Source: Macrothele yani (Eukaryota; Arthropoda; Arachnida; Araneae; Macrothelidae). Taken from it: a stretch of DNA of 64,000 nt. The notes under the pieces are model-generated. The model worked only from the letters and a program-made list of their open reading frames with translations, was not told the DNA's origin and searched no databases. Below are positions 9,425 through 21,590 of the stretch, one piece after another; positions within the stretch are counted from its first letter, which is position 1; each line of letters opens with the position of its first letter. The position numbers and the translations under genes are program-made. Location of the stretch: positions 46,022,905 to 46,086,904 of the forward strand of contig CM077010.1 of assembly GCA_039090855.1 (NCBI GenBank). Direction: 5' to 3'.

Positions 9425-12400
9425 GGATGTAAGTTCAGGTGATGCGTAACATCACAGCCTCTCCTTGACAAATGTCAACCCCGCCTTCTCGTGGTGCATC
9501 CTGTTCCTACTAAAGGGGCTCTGACGACCGCCAATAGCGGTATAACTATACCATCGGGATTAGAGGAAATTCTATCCACACTCACGCAACCCGCTTGGCC
9601 AGCGTGGTGAGTTATGGCCAAACCCCTCCAAAATGACTCCACAATTTAAATCTTGGCCCTCAGTCTCCGGCCGCTGGAATGTGCCTGGCCAAGGCAGCGG
9701 CCAGTGCGACATGAAGGCAGAGGGTGCTAAGAATCCCCGGAGGACCGGACTAGGCTGCCATCTGATGCTGACCTTGGCAACTTACAATGGACGTTCCCTA
9801 TCTTCTGATTCAAGGCTTCTTGAATTGGAAGAGGAATTACAAAGGATCAAGTGGGACATCGTGGGGCTAAGTGAGGTAAGGAGAAAAGGAGAAGATCTCA
9901 TCGAACTGAAAAGTGGACATCTTTTCTACTATCGTGGGACAGATACTGGCAGAACTAGTGGTGTTGGATTTATAATAAACAAGAAACTGAAGGATAAAGT
10001 TGTAGAAGTTGAAAGTTCCTCTGACAGAGCTGCACGACTTGTTATCCAACTCTCGAAAAGATACCAGGCTCAGTTTATTCAAACTTATGCACCCATAACA
10101 AGTCATCCTGAAGAAGAAATTGAAGAATTTTATGAGGAAATTTGTCATCTAAATAATAAAGGTAAGCAGCACTTGAAAATAATTATGGGAGATTTCAATG
10201 CAAAAATAGGGCAACGGCAACAGAATGAAACTTCAGTAGGTAAATTCGGTCACGGCAACAGAAACCAGCGTGGAAATACTCTAGTTGAGTTTGCAGAGGC
10301 AGAAGGGTTTTTCATCTTGAACTCCTTCTTCAAGAAAAAGCCACACAGGAAATGGACATGGAGACATCCAAATGGGACGACAAGTGAAATTGATTTTATT
10401 ATGTGTAACAAAAAATTCGTCATAGAAGACTGCAGTGTGCTAAACAAGTTCAACACAGGTAGTAGTGACCATAGATTGGTGAGATGTAAGATGCACCTCA
10501 ACACTAAACTTGAACGTGGCAAGCTCATAAGACAAACAAAATCTATTGACATAACCAACCTTAAAAAACACCATAATACCTTCAAGTTGGAACTGAAGAA
10601 CAGGTTCTCTGCTTTAGAAGGCCTAACATTGGAAGAAGTGGACATCTCTGAAGTTAACAGAAAAGTAACCAAAGCTCTTATGGAAACAGCAACAAAATTA
10701 GCTGGGTCTAAGAACAAGTTGCATGTGAACAAATTATCAGGAAAAACGAAAATGTTGATGCAAAAAAGAAGAGAGATGAGGACAACTAAAGAAGATGTGA
10801 CTTCCAAAGTGGAATATATAGAGCTATGCAAGACAGTACGAAAAAGTATCACTGAAGACGTAAGAAAATTCAACTGTGAACTAGTGAGGAAAGCAATTGA
10901 AAACAACCAAAGCCTAAAGATAGCAAAGGGACATCTCAGTAAGGGAAGAAAACAGATTATGGCTCTGAGAAAAGAAGATGGTTCTGTAACAAGAAATAGA
11001 GGCGAAATTTTGACAAGAGTGAAATATTTCTACTCCAAATTATATGAAAGGGATGATACATGCACTCCAGACATCATGAAAGATACCAGTACCAGAGTTC
11101 CTCCAGTCCTTCCAGCAGAAGTTGCACATGCAATCAAGAACATGAAGAGGGGAAAAGCTCCAAGAGAAGATGGAATTGCTGTAGACATCATGCGAGAAGC
11201 AAGTGGAGAAACCGAAACAGTACTCGCCCAAATTTTCACTCGATGCCTAAATGAAGGAAAGATTCCTGAGGATTGGAACACCGCTACAATGATCCTGCTA
11301 CATAAGAAAGGTGACATTGAGGATCTCGGAAACTACAGACCTATCAGCCTCCTATCAGTAGTTTATAAAATCTTCACTAAAGTTCTTTCACACCGCTTGA
11401 AGGTAACACTGGACATGGCTCAACCGAGAGAACAAGCTGGATTCAGGAGTGGCTACAGCACAATAGATCATATCCATGTGCTGAGAGAACTAATTGAAAG
11501 AGCGAGGGAATATGAACTTCCATTGTGCATGGCTTTTATCGATTATGAAAAAGCCTTTGATTCAGTGAAATCATTAGCAGTTACAATGGCTCTGAAAACC
11601 TGCGGTATTGAAGATGCATACATTAATATTATTAATAACATCTATGAAAATGCAAGTGCAAAGATTAGGCTGTTTGAAAATACAACACACATAAAAATTG
11701 GAAAGGGAGTGAGACAAGGTGACACCATATCTCCGAAGCTCTTTAATGCCACATTGGATGGTGTTTTTCAGTCACTGAGCTGGGAAAACAAGGGGATAAA
11801 GATTAATGGAGATTATCTAACCCACCTTCGTTTTGCTGATGACGTAGTCATTTTTGCAACTAGCCCATCAGAGCTGCAGAGTATGATCCAGGAACTTGCT
11901 GACAAGAGTTAAGAAGTGGGATTAAAAATGAACTTTCAGAAGACAAAAGTGATGTTCAATGCTTTTACAAGAAATGAAGATTTATCGATTGATGGAGAAA
12001 AGCTGGAGATAACAGACACGTACGTTTATCTTGGACAGCAGATATAAAGTGAGGGTCACATTGATGAAGAAATTAATCGGCGTACAAAACTTGCCTGGAG
12101 AGCTTTTGGAAGAAACAGCATAATTTTCAAGAGCAATATGCCATTATGTCTTAAAAGAAAAGTGTTTGATCAATGCATCCTTCCAGTGCTTACGTATGGT
12201 GCAGAGACGTGGACCTTAACTAAAAGAGACATACAAAGGCTGCAGACAACTCAAAGTAGCATGGAGAGGTGCATACTTGGTGTAACCAGGAGAGATAAGA
12301 AGAGGAACTCGTGGATCCGAAAAACGACAAGAGTGGAAGACATCATGATCAGAGTTAAATCCCTGAAATGGCAATGGGCTGGACATACTGCCAGAAGGAC

Positions 12401-12613
12401 AGATCATCGATGGACAGCCGAAATTTTAGATTGGATTCCAAAGGACAGGAAAAGACCCAGAAGAAGACCACATGGGAGATGGGTGGATGAAATTCGAAAG
12501 TATGCAGGGGTGACATGGAGGAGACTGGCACAAGACAGACCGTTGTGGAGGAAACTTGGGGAGACCTTCGTCCAGCAGTGGATTGATAATGGTTGACAAT
12601 GATGATGATGATG
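9425..12613 (+). mobile_element. RTE-clade LINE, full length with 11-bp target duplication
   Basis: The element of about 3.19 kb is bounded by ATTTCTACAGG at 9414-9424 and 12614-12624. It has a short 5' UTR, one ORF with endonuclease and reverse transcriptase domains, and a 3' end made of GATGAT repeats instead of poly-A. All of these are typical of RTE elements. The perfect duplication and near-intact ORF suggest a fairly young insertion. Confidence 0.93.
9633..12596 (+). pseudogene. RTE ORF (endonuclease and reverse transcriptase), two in-frame stops
   Basis: The first open stretch (759 residues, to 11912) contains APE-like endonuclease motifs LATYNGRSL, IIMGDFNAKIG and SSDHRLV. Reverse transcriptase motifs are GNYRPISLLSVVYKIF, MAFIDYEKAFDSV, GVRQGDTISPKLFNA and the catalytic LRFADDVVIF near residue 734. 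The same frame continues after TAA at 11910-11912 and again after TAA at 12045-12047. It ends with the typical RTE C-terminus around PLWRKLGETFVQQWIDNG. No frameshift is present, so only two point changes separate this from an open frame. Upstream in-frame sequence leaves the exact start uncertain. Confidence 0.92.
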
Positions 12614-12624
12614 ATTTCTACAGG

Positions 12625-13249
12625 AACCAGAAAGTTGCAGTGCGGCTAAGAAAGCGCTTCTGGCCTTGATCGTGCAAATCAGCTGACACCATCTTGTAAA
12701 CTCTGCTGTCACGTGTGCATCACGCGGAAACAGCTTTCCTTATTTGGGCATTGTTTTCCCAGCAGTGGTCTCATTGCTAGCGAAAAATATGCGGCAGTCT
12801 CGCGATGCATACAGTTCTTACTCGAGTTGGGTAAATTAATTTAGATACAGTTCAAAAAGAATTTTACAAGGTGGGCTTGTCAAACCCTTTCATAACATTA
12901 CTTCTGAAATAAGAATTCATAACTTCAGCTAGAGCTATGTAAACAGAGAAAATAAGCTAAAGGGCAAAGAAAAGCATTCAAACTCACGATCTTGTAACTA
13001 AGACATTTTTCGTATTCATGTTCTATCTAGATATTTTTACAACGCTAACAACGATAACAAGATGCACAAAAAACGAATGTTTTTTGCGGCGTGAGGAATC
13101 AGGTGCTCGTACTCACAACATAATCTTTCACTGTTGTAAAACTACGAGCATGCAAACTACATTTTAAGCATTATACGTAAACAGCGACAGTTATAATTCA
13201 GAATACAGTAGAATAACGATTTTAATTTGAAGTTGTAGGCTTGGCTGTC
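12625..13249. other. Spacer, nothing recognised
   Basis: Moderately AT-rich unique-looking sequence between the RTE element and the TTAA-type MITE. I see no ORF or repeat family in it. Confidence 0.5.
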
Positions 13250-13695
13250 TTAAGGTGGACGTCAAGTAAATTTGCTTCCAATACTTCCAATGGAAAAACT
13301 TTTGTACACATTTCCTTCACAATTAGTGTGTTCCCAAGGATGAAAATTTGAACATCGATTAAAATAACTTCATATTATAACTTGGAATACTTAATATTTT
13401 TTAAAACATAACCATAATTATATAAAAAAATCAAAAACTTTTCCTTTGGTGGTGTTGAAACCAGAAAAAAGATGGCGCGACATGTACTTTGATGACGTCA
13501 GTAGACAAACAAATGTTGGATTGCATAATTATGGTTATGTTTTAGAAAATATTAAGTATTCAAGTTGTAAAATGAAGCTATTTTAATCGATGTTCAAATG
13601 TTCACCCTTGGGAACGCATTAATCGTGAAGAAAATGTGTACAGAAGTTTTTCCATTGAGAAGTATGGAAGCAAAACTACTTGACGTCCACCTTAA
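13250..13695. mobile_element. TTAA-type foldback MITE (MITE2), copy 1
   Basis: The ends are inverted copies starting TTAAGGTGGACGTCAAGTA, and the inverted match continues far inwards through the ..GTGTACA.., ..AACATCGATT.. and ..TTAATATTTT.. blocks. The TTAA ends resemble piggyBac-type targets, but no transposase is present and superfamily is inferred. A second copy lies at 20313-20807. Confidence 0.85.
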
Positions 13696-14242
13696 CAAAA
13701 TAATTCTTTTCGTCTAGATGAATTTTGATTTGGTCTGTCCAGTTCCGTTGTTTCACTTTTCTCTGTCTCAACCAGTATGATTCTACCTTTAATTTCACCC
13801 TAAACTGAGCATCAACCCTTCGAATGTGCAGCCCACTTTCCATAAATATTAGACCAAGATTTTTCCTCTAATGGGATTACTGATGCGATAGATATATAAT
13901 CAATGAAGTCGCATATTGCACTAATTTACGGAATGAATACATCATCTAATACCCCAAGCAACATACTGAACAGACTTATTTCCTACGTGATTTATTCTAA
14001 ATCTATACAAAACATCAAACTGCACGGACATTTTTAATACAAAGGAATACTGTAGTATCAGCTCATGAAGGCATTCACTCAAAAAAAAAAACAATTGAAA
14101 GCGTACTGACGAATTTCGTGTAGTAGTTCTAGGCGGGAAAAAATGTCAAATTCTCCTGATGGCAGTTCGGCTGAGCTAGTCTGTGTTTCCCGGATGCAGA
14201 CGTGAGTTATGTTTTTTTTTTTAATTTATTTACGATATCGTA
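13696..14242. other. Spacer, nothing recognised
   Basis: AT-rich sequence with no coding or repeat signal that I recognise. Confidence 0.45.
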
Positions 14243-14352
14243 TCTCTTCCTTCCTCGAACCAGTTGTCCCAAATTGAAAATGGGCGACTACTTATAGCCC
14301 TTAGAGTTGCTCACGGTGAAAGTTTTACCCGCACCAAAAAAAAAAAAACTTC
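14243..14352 (+). mobile_element. SINE1 fragment (3' half only)
   Basis: The TCGAACCAGTTGTCCCAAAT, GGGCGACTACTTATAGCCC and TTGCTCACGGTG blocks match the SINE1 body and tail, followed by poly-A. The tRNA-like head is absent. Confidence 0.75.
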
Positions 14353-14510
14353 AAACGTACGAAATTTTGTCAAAAACTAATCATTTATTTCTGAGGTAAC
14401 CGGACAAGTAAGTAAATAGAAATGCCTTAGCATGAAGCTTTAAACTAATTGTAGTTTATAACAGGAAGAAAGTTCTAACAGTTATTATCGAAACCAAAGA
14501 TCAAATACAA

Positions 14511-15096
14511 CAATTTAGTAAAATCATGCAGTGTATTGATTATGATAAGCTTTCCAGCATACCAGAAATCATTACTCAAGTTATTACTCAAGTTAGGAGG
14601 ATAATGGCTGTGGAATAAATCTTGCTCTTGTGTCCTGACCTTTGACTCCATTTCGATTATATTAAACAGAATTAGTTCGGCATTCTTCCGGAACAACATA
14701 CTAAAGTTTTGTCGCAATCGAAGCATTTTAGTCAAGTTAGGAGGATAATGGATGTGGAATAAATCTAGGTTCTGTGCCCTGACCTTTGACCCTATTTCGA
14801 TGATATTAAACAGAACCGGTTCAGTAAACCTCCGGAATAACGTGATAACGTTTTGTCGCAATCGAAGCATAACTTATGACGCATAAGGGCGATGGAATGG
14901 ACCCCGCTCCTATGTCTGGACCTTCAACCCCATTTCGCCCATTTTCAATAGGGTTCTTCCTCAGGTTGTCCCCTACAGCATACTAAATTTTCATCGAAAT
15001 CGAAAGATTTTCACGCGAGTTATCGTGCGGACAGGCAGACAGACAAACAAACAAAGCTGGAGCATTTATGCTTCTTCAACCTACAGTTGGAAAGCT
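14511..15096 (-). mobile_element. HLE146 element, copy C
   Basis: Minus-strand copy with the 3' hairpin end at 14511 and the 5' end (AGCTTTCCAACTGTAGGTTG on the minus strand) at 15096, next to TTTA. The second monomer region has a partial internal duplication (TTAGGAGGATAATGG occurs at about 14590 and 14740). Confidence 0.72.
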
Positions 15097-15112
15097 TAAA
15101 GGACAGTATAAA

Positions 15113-15544
15113 CACGTTTGTAAAATCATGCAATGTATTGATTGTTATACGCTTTCCAACATACCAGAAATCATTACTCAAGTTATGAGGATAATGACTG
15201 TGGAATAAATCTCGCTCCTACGTCCTAACCTTTGACCTCACTTCGCCTTTTTTTAATAGGGTTCGTTCCCAGGTGGTCTTCTAGAACATACGTAAAAAAA
15301 AGTTTCGATTTCGATGAAATTTTAGTAAGTTATGACTCATAAGGGCAATGGAATGGGTCCCTCTCCTATGTCCTGACCTTTCACCCCATTTCGTCCATTT
15401 TCAACAGGGTTCGTCCCCAGGTGGTTCCCAATCACATACTAAAATTTCATCGAAATCGAAACATTTTTACGCGAGTTATCGTGCGGACAGACGGACGGAC
15501 AAAGCTGGAGCATATACGCTTTTTCAACCTGCGGTTGGAAAACA
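15113..15544 (-). mobile_element. HLE146 element, copy D, flanked by TTTA
   Basis: Minus-strand copy with TAAA (TTTA on the minus strand) at 15109-15112 and 15545-15548. It sits 16 bp from copy C in the same orientation. Ends and internal monomers match the family. Confidence 0.78.
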
Positions 15545-15689
15545 TAAACAAAAACTAAATTGTAACCATATATTTCTGCAAATTCTGACACGATTTTTAA
15601 CGTCAAGCATGAGATATTTAATTCTTTCATACTGTATGTATATGAGAGGGTCGTTCAAAAACTAACGAGACTGATTTTACATGGGGCGA

Positions 15690-16800
15690 AAGTGTAGTGA
15701 AGTAAACATACTTACACTTCGAAGTATTTTCCCTCTAGCTGAATACACCGGTCACACCTTTCTATTCACTTCCGGAAGGTGTGTTCCAATCACTTGTTGA
15801 CATGTAGTTCAGGATACCCATCAGAGCATTGTTTACGCTTTCCAATCGTAGGTTGAAGAAGCGTATGTATTCCAACTTTGTCCGTCTGTCTGTCCGCACG
15901 ATAACTCGCGTAAAAATGGTTCGATTTCAATGAAATTGTAGTATGTGTTAGGGGACAACCTGAGGACGAACCCTATTGAAAATGGGCGAAATTAGGTCAA
16001 AGGTCAGGACATAGGAGCGGGATCTATTCCATCGCCCTTATGCGTCATAACTTACGTAAAAATGATTCGATTGCGGCAAAACTTTAGTATGTTGTTCCGG
16101 AGGTACACTGAACAAATTCTGTTTAATATCATTGAAATGGAGTCAAAAATCAGGGCGCAGGAGCAAGATTTATTCAACATCCATTATCTTGATAACTTGA
16201 GTAATGATTTCTGGTACGTTGGAAAGCGTATCATAATCAATGCACTGCATGATTTTACTTACTTGTTTAGTTCAGTATTTGATGGAAGCCGACGCCCACG
16301 AAGTTGTTTTTTGACTTCAGGGAATAAGTGGAAGTCACGGCGCGATGTCTGGTGATGACACGATTGCCTTGTGAATGGCGCGAGGCAAATCGTGAATGAC
16401 TCGATTCGCCTTCTGTTCATCCGTGAGCAAGTGGGGGATCCACTTTGCAGCGACTTTTCGGTACACCAACCAGTTTCTGAAAATGTCATTAACGGAACCA
16501 ACAGTCCTCTGCATCACATTTAGCAACCTTCTAAATGGTCATTCGGCGGTCTTCTCGCAGGAGTGCCTCGATGGTATTGACATTAACCTCCGCGGTCGAT
16601 GTCGAAAGCCTGCCGCAGTGTGGCACATCTTCCAGACCCTCTTTACCATTCACAAAATTATTGTGCCACTCAAAAGCTCTTGCACGGAACAAATCATATT
16701 CCTTATAGGCTGTTTCAATCATTTCGTGCGTTTCTGTGTCGGTTTTATTCAGACGCACGCAAAACTTTATAGCTGCTCTTTGCTCCAGTTTTTAATCCAC
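15690..16800 (-). pseudogene. Mariner transposase remnant
   Basis: The minus strand encodes an N-terminal helix-turn-helix region (IETAYKEYDLFRARAFEWHN, then NNFVNGKEGLEDVPHCGR) at 16531-16758. WIPHLLTDEQKANRVI follows, and then a truncated SSPDIAPDFHLFPEVKKQ block. The first and second catalytic Asp blocks are lost through an internal deletion. The 430-bp HLE146 insertion separates the last part. Confidence 0.82.
15836..16265 (+). mobile_element. HLE146 element, copy E, with TTTA on both sides
   Basis: TTTA at 15832-15835 and 16266-16269 flank a complete copy. The 5' hairpin CGCTTTCCAATCGTAGGTTG and the 3' GTTGGAAAGCGTATCATAAT are intact. Because it interrupts a mariner, both of its borders can be read exactly. 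Confidence 0.85.
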
Positions 16801-16985
16801 ACTGGTCACAGAAACACATCTGAACTCTACGCCGTCCACCACAAGAATGAACTAGCTGACCACTGTAACGACGCGGCGTCACGTGACTGACGTTGCAGGT
16901 GTTCTAACACAGGCAGCTGCACTTTTCTGCGTGGGTTTGTTTTGGCGCTATGACGTCAGTCTCATTACTTCTTGAACGACTTACG

Positions 16986-17689
16986 TATGTGTAATCGAGA
17001 TGGTCAAGCACCTCAAAGAGGAGCAGACGGTCTACCTAATTGAGGGGTGAACGAAGAAGAAAGAAGAGGGATGGTGAATGGGAAGAGGAACTGATTACTC
17101 GAGCCCAGAGTCATCACCACAGAACTGACCCTAGTCCTGTGGCAGTGTAAATAAAAATTTAAATTTCAATGTAAATATTTTGCAATGTTATTCAGTGTGA
17201 GAGGGCTCATTGAGCAAAGGACTAACCTCCCACGTAAAGATGAGTTCCTCAGTGTATATTTGTGCATGTATTTGGTTTGAATAAAGGGCGGACGCCCTAA
17301 ACAATTCGCGCTAGCAATCGATTCTCCCAGACAGGGGTAGAGCCATTTCTAACCCCTGCTCGAATGACACACACACACGGGTCATGACGGAGAGGTGAGA
17401 GGTGCCAGCCCACGGGGGTAGCAGCAAGCTTTCGGGTCTACGGACCGATTCTGTCCGGATGGGGGAATGTCGGATCCTGGCAAGATTACTCGTAACGCCG
17501 TCACTTTGTAATATCGAGTGAGTTCGCTTAACCCTGTGGAGTCCGCAGTTGGACGGTACAGGTTAATGGTCATCAGCTAGTCTTTACGTGTGTGTATATG
17601 AGCGTGTGAAGTTATATCTGCTTTTTGCATTATCTTGTTGAAGTAGTATGTATTATTGGCAGTAACAAATGACTAAAAGAATCCTATTT
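16986..17689. other. Spacer, nothing firmly recognised
   Basis: Contains poly-purine sequence and an AATAAA near 17279. The stretch at 17195-17290 looks like a retroelement 3' UTR, but I cannot assign it. Confidence 0.35.
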
Positions 17690-18130
17690 TTTACTATCAT
17701 TTTCCCAATCGTTCTACAATACGTATGAATCTTTTTTGTACATCACGCTTTCTCTGCAGCCAGCAACCCAAAAGTGACGTTCTGATTCAATCGAAGACTC
17801 TGTCATTGCAAAGATTCTTTTCGCAATTGCACTTCGGTTGGGATACATAAATTGTTCTCATCAAGTTCAATGGATTGAACAAGAAGATTTCAGGATTCCG
17901 CGCTCTTTTCCTTCCATGGGCAGGAGAGTTGCTAAAAGTCCAGCCGTTATTCGGAAACATTTCACTTCCACTTCAATATCGTCAGCTCTGGAAATCGTTT
18001 GACTGACAAATGGTGAAGACACTTCACTGAGATCAAAGTCTGGTTGACGGAAAAGAGCAAATACGTCTTCAGACTCTGCTTGCGGACGCTCGATAGCTAT
18101 CGAGTCTTCGGTGTTAAGGCTCTGTCAGTG
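17690..18130 (-). pseudogene. Possible hAT transposase C-terminal remnant
   Basis: On the minus strand a frame from about 18118 reads SEDVFALFRQPDFDLSEVSS and later, after stops, AIAKRIFAMTESSIESERHF followed by WVAG. That block resembles the hAT dimerisation region, in which alanine/isoleucine-rich ..ASS..SER.FS.AG is conserved. No terminal repeats were identified. A diverged domesticated gene or chance similarity cannot be excluded. Confidence 0.4.
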
Positions 18131-18770
18131 AGAAACTGTTCTTCTGGGGTGGTTCATGCGATCAATTACGTTTCTGGCGGAGTAAAGTAGACAGCAAAGT
18201 GCCTAATATATTCTCGATCATCTTCTGTTTGCTGCCGGCACAAGCGTGAATGCCTTTTAATCTCGATTTGACCGAAGTTTCACAAGAGTGAATGGAAGTA
18301 ATTGAACTCCGCATTTTTACATCCCGTTTCTCACAAGTTCTTCCTTTATTTAATTAATCTGAGCCAAAGGAAATTCCTTTTATGGCTGTGTATTGTTTTC
18401 CAGAAGAGTTTGCGTTAATTCTATAGCTACATGCGCGACCTTAATTGGTGATGAGAAATTAACCTTGACATTGAGTACGTTTGAGTTTATTATGCCAGGA
18501 ATCATTTTCTTCGTCACAGAGTAAGTATCCCCAAGTCAATGCCTGTAATTTTTTTTAAACGGGAACGAATATTAATAAACGATCTTGCCAAGGCGGGTCT
18601 TCCCCACCGCATTTCACTGAGATTTCCACCTCCAACTGAATATCAGTGGATTGCAATTGATTATGAAGAAACTTACTAATAATTATATATCATAATTTTA
18701 CTCCAAAAGTCCTTAGTGCTCAATTATAGCTTTGAAACTTCTCGCTGTAGAAACCATGTTTAATTGTATC
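18131..18770. other. Spacer, nothing recognised
   Basis: AT-rich sequence. Its proximal part may extend the hAT remnant on the minus strand. Confidence 0.35.
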
Positions 18771-18873
18771 TAGAGTTGGAAATGGGTTAAAAATTTTAGA
18801 CTCAGACCGGACCCGAACGTCATATAACTGCACCTGACCCGGAAAAATCTGCCTTCAGCTACAAATTCGAATA

Positions 18874-19222
18874 TATCATTATTGTCAATCAATGATTCAA
18901 CGCTGGATGAAGGTCTCCCAAAGTTTCTTCAACAACGGACTGCCTTGGGACAGTCTCCTCCAGACATCTCCCACCTGGTCTTCTGGGTTTTTTCCTGTCC
19001 CTTGGAATCCAGTCTAAAATTTCAGTTGTTCATCGGTGGTCTGTTCTCCTAGCAATATGTCCAACCTATTGCCATTTCAAGGATTTTACTCTAATCATGA
19101 TGTCTTGCACTCTTGGCACTTTCCTTATCCATGGGTTCCTCCTCTTATCTCTACTGGTTACACCAAACTTGTATCTCTCCATGCTCATTTCAGTTGTCTG
19201 CAGCCTTTGTATATCTTTTTTA
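18874..19222 (-). mobile_element. RTE LINE fragment, 3' part (left piece)
   Basis: The minus strand matches the 3' end of the RTE element at 9425-12613, including the PKDRKRPRRRPGG-like C-terminal coding region and an ATTGACAATAATGAT 3' end. It continues at 21993 after the HLE146 insertion: joining GCCTTTGTATATCTTTT to AGTTAAGGTCCACG restores the order seen in the complete copy. Confidence 0.88.
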
Positions 19223-19284
19223 CGCTTTCCAACCGTAAGTTCAAGAAGCGTATATGCTCCAACTTTTTCCGTCCGTCGGCACGA

Positions 19285-20312
19285 TAACTCACGTAAAAAT
19301 GGTTTGATTTCGATGAAATTTTAGTATGTGGTAGGGGACCACCAGGGGACGAACCCTATTGAAAATGGGTGAAGTGGGGTCAAAGGACACGCCATAAGAG
19401 CGGGATCCATTCAATTGCCCTTATGCGTCATAACTTGCGTAAATATATTTCGATTTCGATGAACTTTTAGTATATGGTAGGGGACCACCAGGGGACAAAC
19501 CCTATTGAAAATGGGTGAAGTGGGGTTAAAGGTCAAGCCATAAGAGCGGGATCCATTCAATTGCCCTTATGCGTCATAACTTGCGTAAATATGGTTCGAT
19601 TTCGATGAACTTTTAGTATATGGTAGGGGACCACCAGGGGACAAACCCCATTGAAAATGGGTGAAGTGGGGTTAAAGGTCACGCCATAAGAGCGGGATCC
19701 ATTCAATTGCCCTTATGCGTCATAACTTGCGTAAATATGGTTCGATTTCAATGAAATTTTAGTATGTGGTAGGGGACCATTAGGGGACGAACCCTATTGA
19801 AAATGGGTGAAGTGGGGTCAAAGGTCACGCCATAAGAGCGGGATCCATTCAATTGTGCCCTTATGCGTCATAACCTGCGTAAATATGGTTCGATTTCAAT
19901 GAAATTTTAGTATATGGTTGGGGACCACCAGGGGACAAACCCTATTGAAAATAGGTGAACTGGGTTCCAAGGTCACGCCATAAGAAGCGGGATCCATTCA
20001 ATTGCCCTTATGCGTCATAATTTGTGTAAATATAGTTCGATTTCAATGAAATTTTAGTATGTGGTAGGGGACCACCTGGGAACGAAGCATTTTGAAAACG
20101 GGTGAAGTGTATTCAAAGGTCAGGACATAGGAGCGGGATGCTTTCCATTGCCCTTATGCGTCATAAGGTGAGTAAAGATGGTTCGATTTCGATGAAATTT
20201 TCGTATGTGGTAGGGGACCACCTGGAAAGGAACCCTATTGAAAATGGTACAAATGGAGTCAAAGGTCAGGACATAAGATCGGGATCCATTCCATCTCCCT
20301 TATCCCACACTA
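19285..20312 (+). repeat. Tandem array of seven 146-bp monomers
   Basis: Monomers start near 19285, 19431, 19577, 19723, 19871, 20018 and 20164, with spacings of 146, 146, 146, 148, 147 and 146 bp. Each begins TAACT(T/C)(G/A)CGTAAA and contains a GGATCCATT site before the next. Monomers 2-5 are more alike than the outer ones, which suggests local amplification. Confidence 0.9.
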
Positions 20313-20807
20313 TTAAGGTGGACGTCAAGTAATTTTGCTTCCTATATTTCCAATGGAAAACCTTTTGTACACATTTCTTTCACAATTAGTGTGTTCCCAA
20401 GGATGGAAATTTGAACATCGATTAAAATAACTTCATACTATAACTTGGAATACTTAACATTTTCTAAACCATAAGCATAATTATATTAAAAAACAATAAC
20501 GTTTCCTTTTGGTGGTGTTGAAACCAGAAAAAAGATGAAGCGACCTGTACTTTGATGACGTCAGTGGACAAATAAATGTTGGTTTGTATAATTACGGTTA
20601 TGGTTTTAGAAAATATTACGGTTATGGTTTAGAAAATATTACGATTATGGTTTAGAAAATATTAAGCATTCCAAGTTATGAAATGAAGCTATTTTAATCG
20701 ATGTTCAAAATTTTCGTTCTTGGGAACGCATTAATTGTGAAGGAAATGTGTACAGAAGTTTTTCCATCGGAAGTATAGGAAGAAAAATTACTTGACGTCC
20801 ACCTTAA
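20313..20807. mobile_element. TTAA-type foldback MITE (MITE2), copy 2
   Basis: Inverted ends TTAAGGTGGACGTCAAGTAA match copy 1 at 13250. It is longer because a 23-24-bp unit (ATTACGGTTATGGTTTAGA..) is present three times at 20591-20660 but once in copy 1. Confidence 0.85.
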
Positions 20808-21110
20808 AGTAGCAATTCTTGTATGTATGTATGTATGTACATTTTATTTTGAAAACGGCTCTAAGAATTTTGATGAAAGTCGTTAACCTACCGTTTTCTG
20901 GTACTAGAAATCGATTTAGCTTGATCTCGACTTAAGGAGAATTCGTTTAGTGGGTTAAATAACCACCCCGAATTATAACGTTTTTAGTGTCATGGCGTCG
21001 TTCCATTAATGTTTCTAATGCTTAGATATCTTATGACGTAACAATCTCGCGTTTGAGAATGTTGGCGCGCGGTCACGTCATCTGTCTCATTACGTCACGC
21101 GTTGTGTGCG
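20808..21110. other. Spacer with (GTAT)n microsatellite and CRE-like motifs
   Basis: A short TGTATGTATGTATGTATGTA run lies at 20820-20839. TGACGTAA, CACGTCA and TTACGTCA motifs cluster at 21030-21100. No gene is visible. Confidence 0.45.
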
Positions 21111-21370
21111 TATGTCCGTCCGCACGATAACTCGCGTAACAATCGTTCGATTTCGATGAAATTTTAGTATCTGGTTGGGTATCACCTGGGAAGGAACCTT
21201 GTTTAAAGTGAACGAAATGGGGTGAAAGGTCAGTACACAGAAGCGGGATTAATTCCACTCCTGTTATGCGTCATAACTAACGTAAAAAAGGTTCGATTTC
21301 GATGAAATTTCAGTATGTGGTAGGGGACCACCTGGCCACAAACCCTTATTAAAAATGGGTGAAATGGGGT

Positions 21371-21590
21371 CTTTTTTTTTTTTTGATTGGAGATTTAACG
21401 ACCACCGTGAGCAACTCAATGGGCTATAAGCAGTCGCCCGTTCCCTAATTTAGGGTCACTGGCTCCAGGGAAGGGAGAGAGCCAGTGCCGTAAGACAAAC
21501 ACAACATCCATGCCTCACCGGGATTCGAACCCGAACCCCGTTCGGACGAATGATCAGAGGCCATCGCTTAGACCACTGCGCCACCGGGGC
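21371..21590 (-). mobile_element. SINE1 copy with perfect 10-bp target duplication, inside HLE146
   Basis: GAAATGGGGT at 21361-21370 and 21591-21600 flanks a well-preserved minus-strand SINE1 with intact A and B boxes. It lies within an HLE146 monomer, so this SINE is younger than the host element. Confidence 0.93.

Larger units (their letters stand above)
15643..16985 (-). mobile_element. Mariner element, internally deleted and split by HLE146
   Basis: Inverted ends share GTCGTTCAA and a GAGACTGA block (left GAGGGTCGTTCAAAAACTAA, right the inverse of GAACGACTTACG). Within the transposase, the sequence passes from LLTDEQKANRVI directly into the third catalytic block, so the middle of the gene is deleted. 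Copy E of HLE146 is inserted at 15836. Confidence 0.8.

Noticed and set aside
9867..10906. Long minus-strand frames opposite the RTE ORF
   Set aside because: They are shadows of the codon pattern of the real plus-strand ORF.
15643..16985. hAT or retroviral origin of the interrupted element around HLE146 copy E
   Set aside because: Inverted ends and HTH plus SPDIAPDFHLFP-type motifs place it with mariner.
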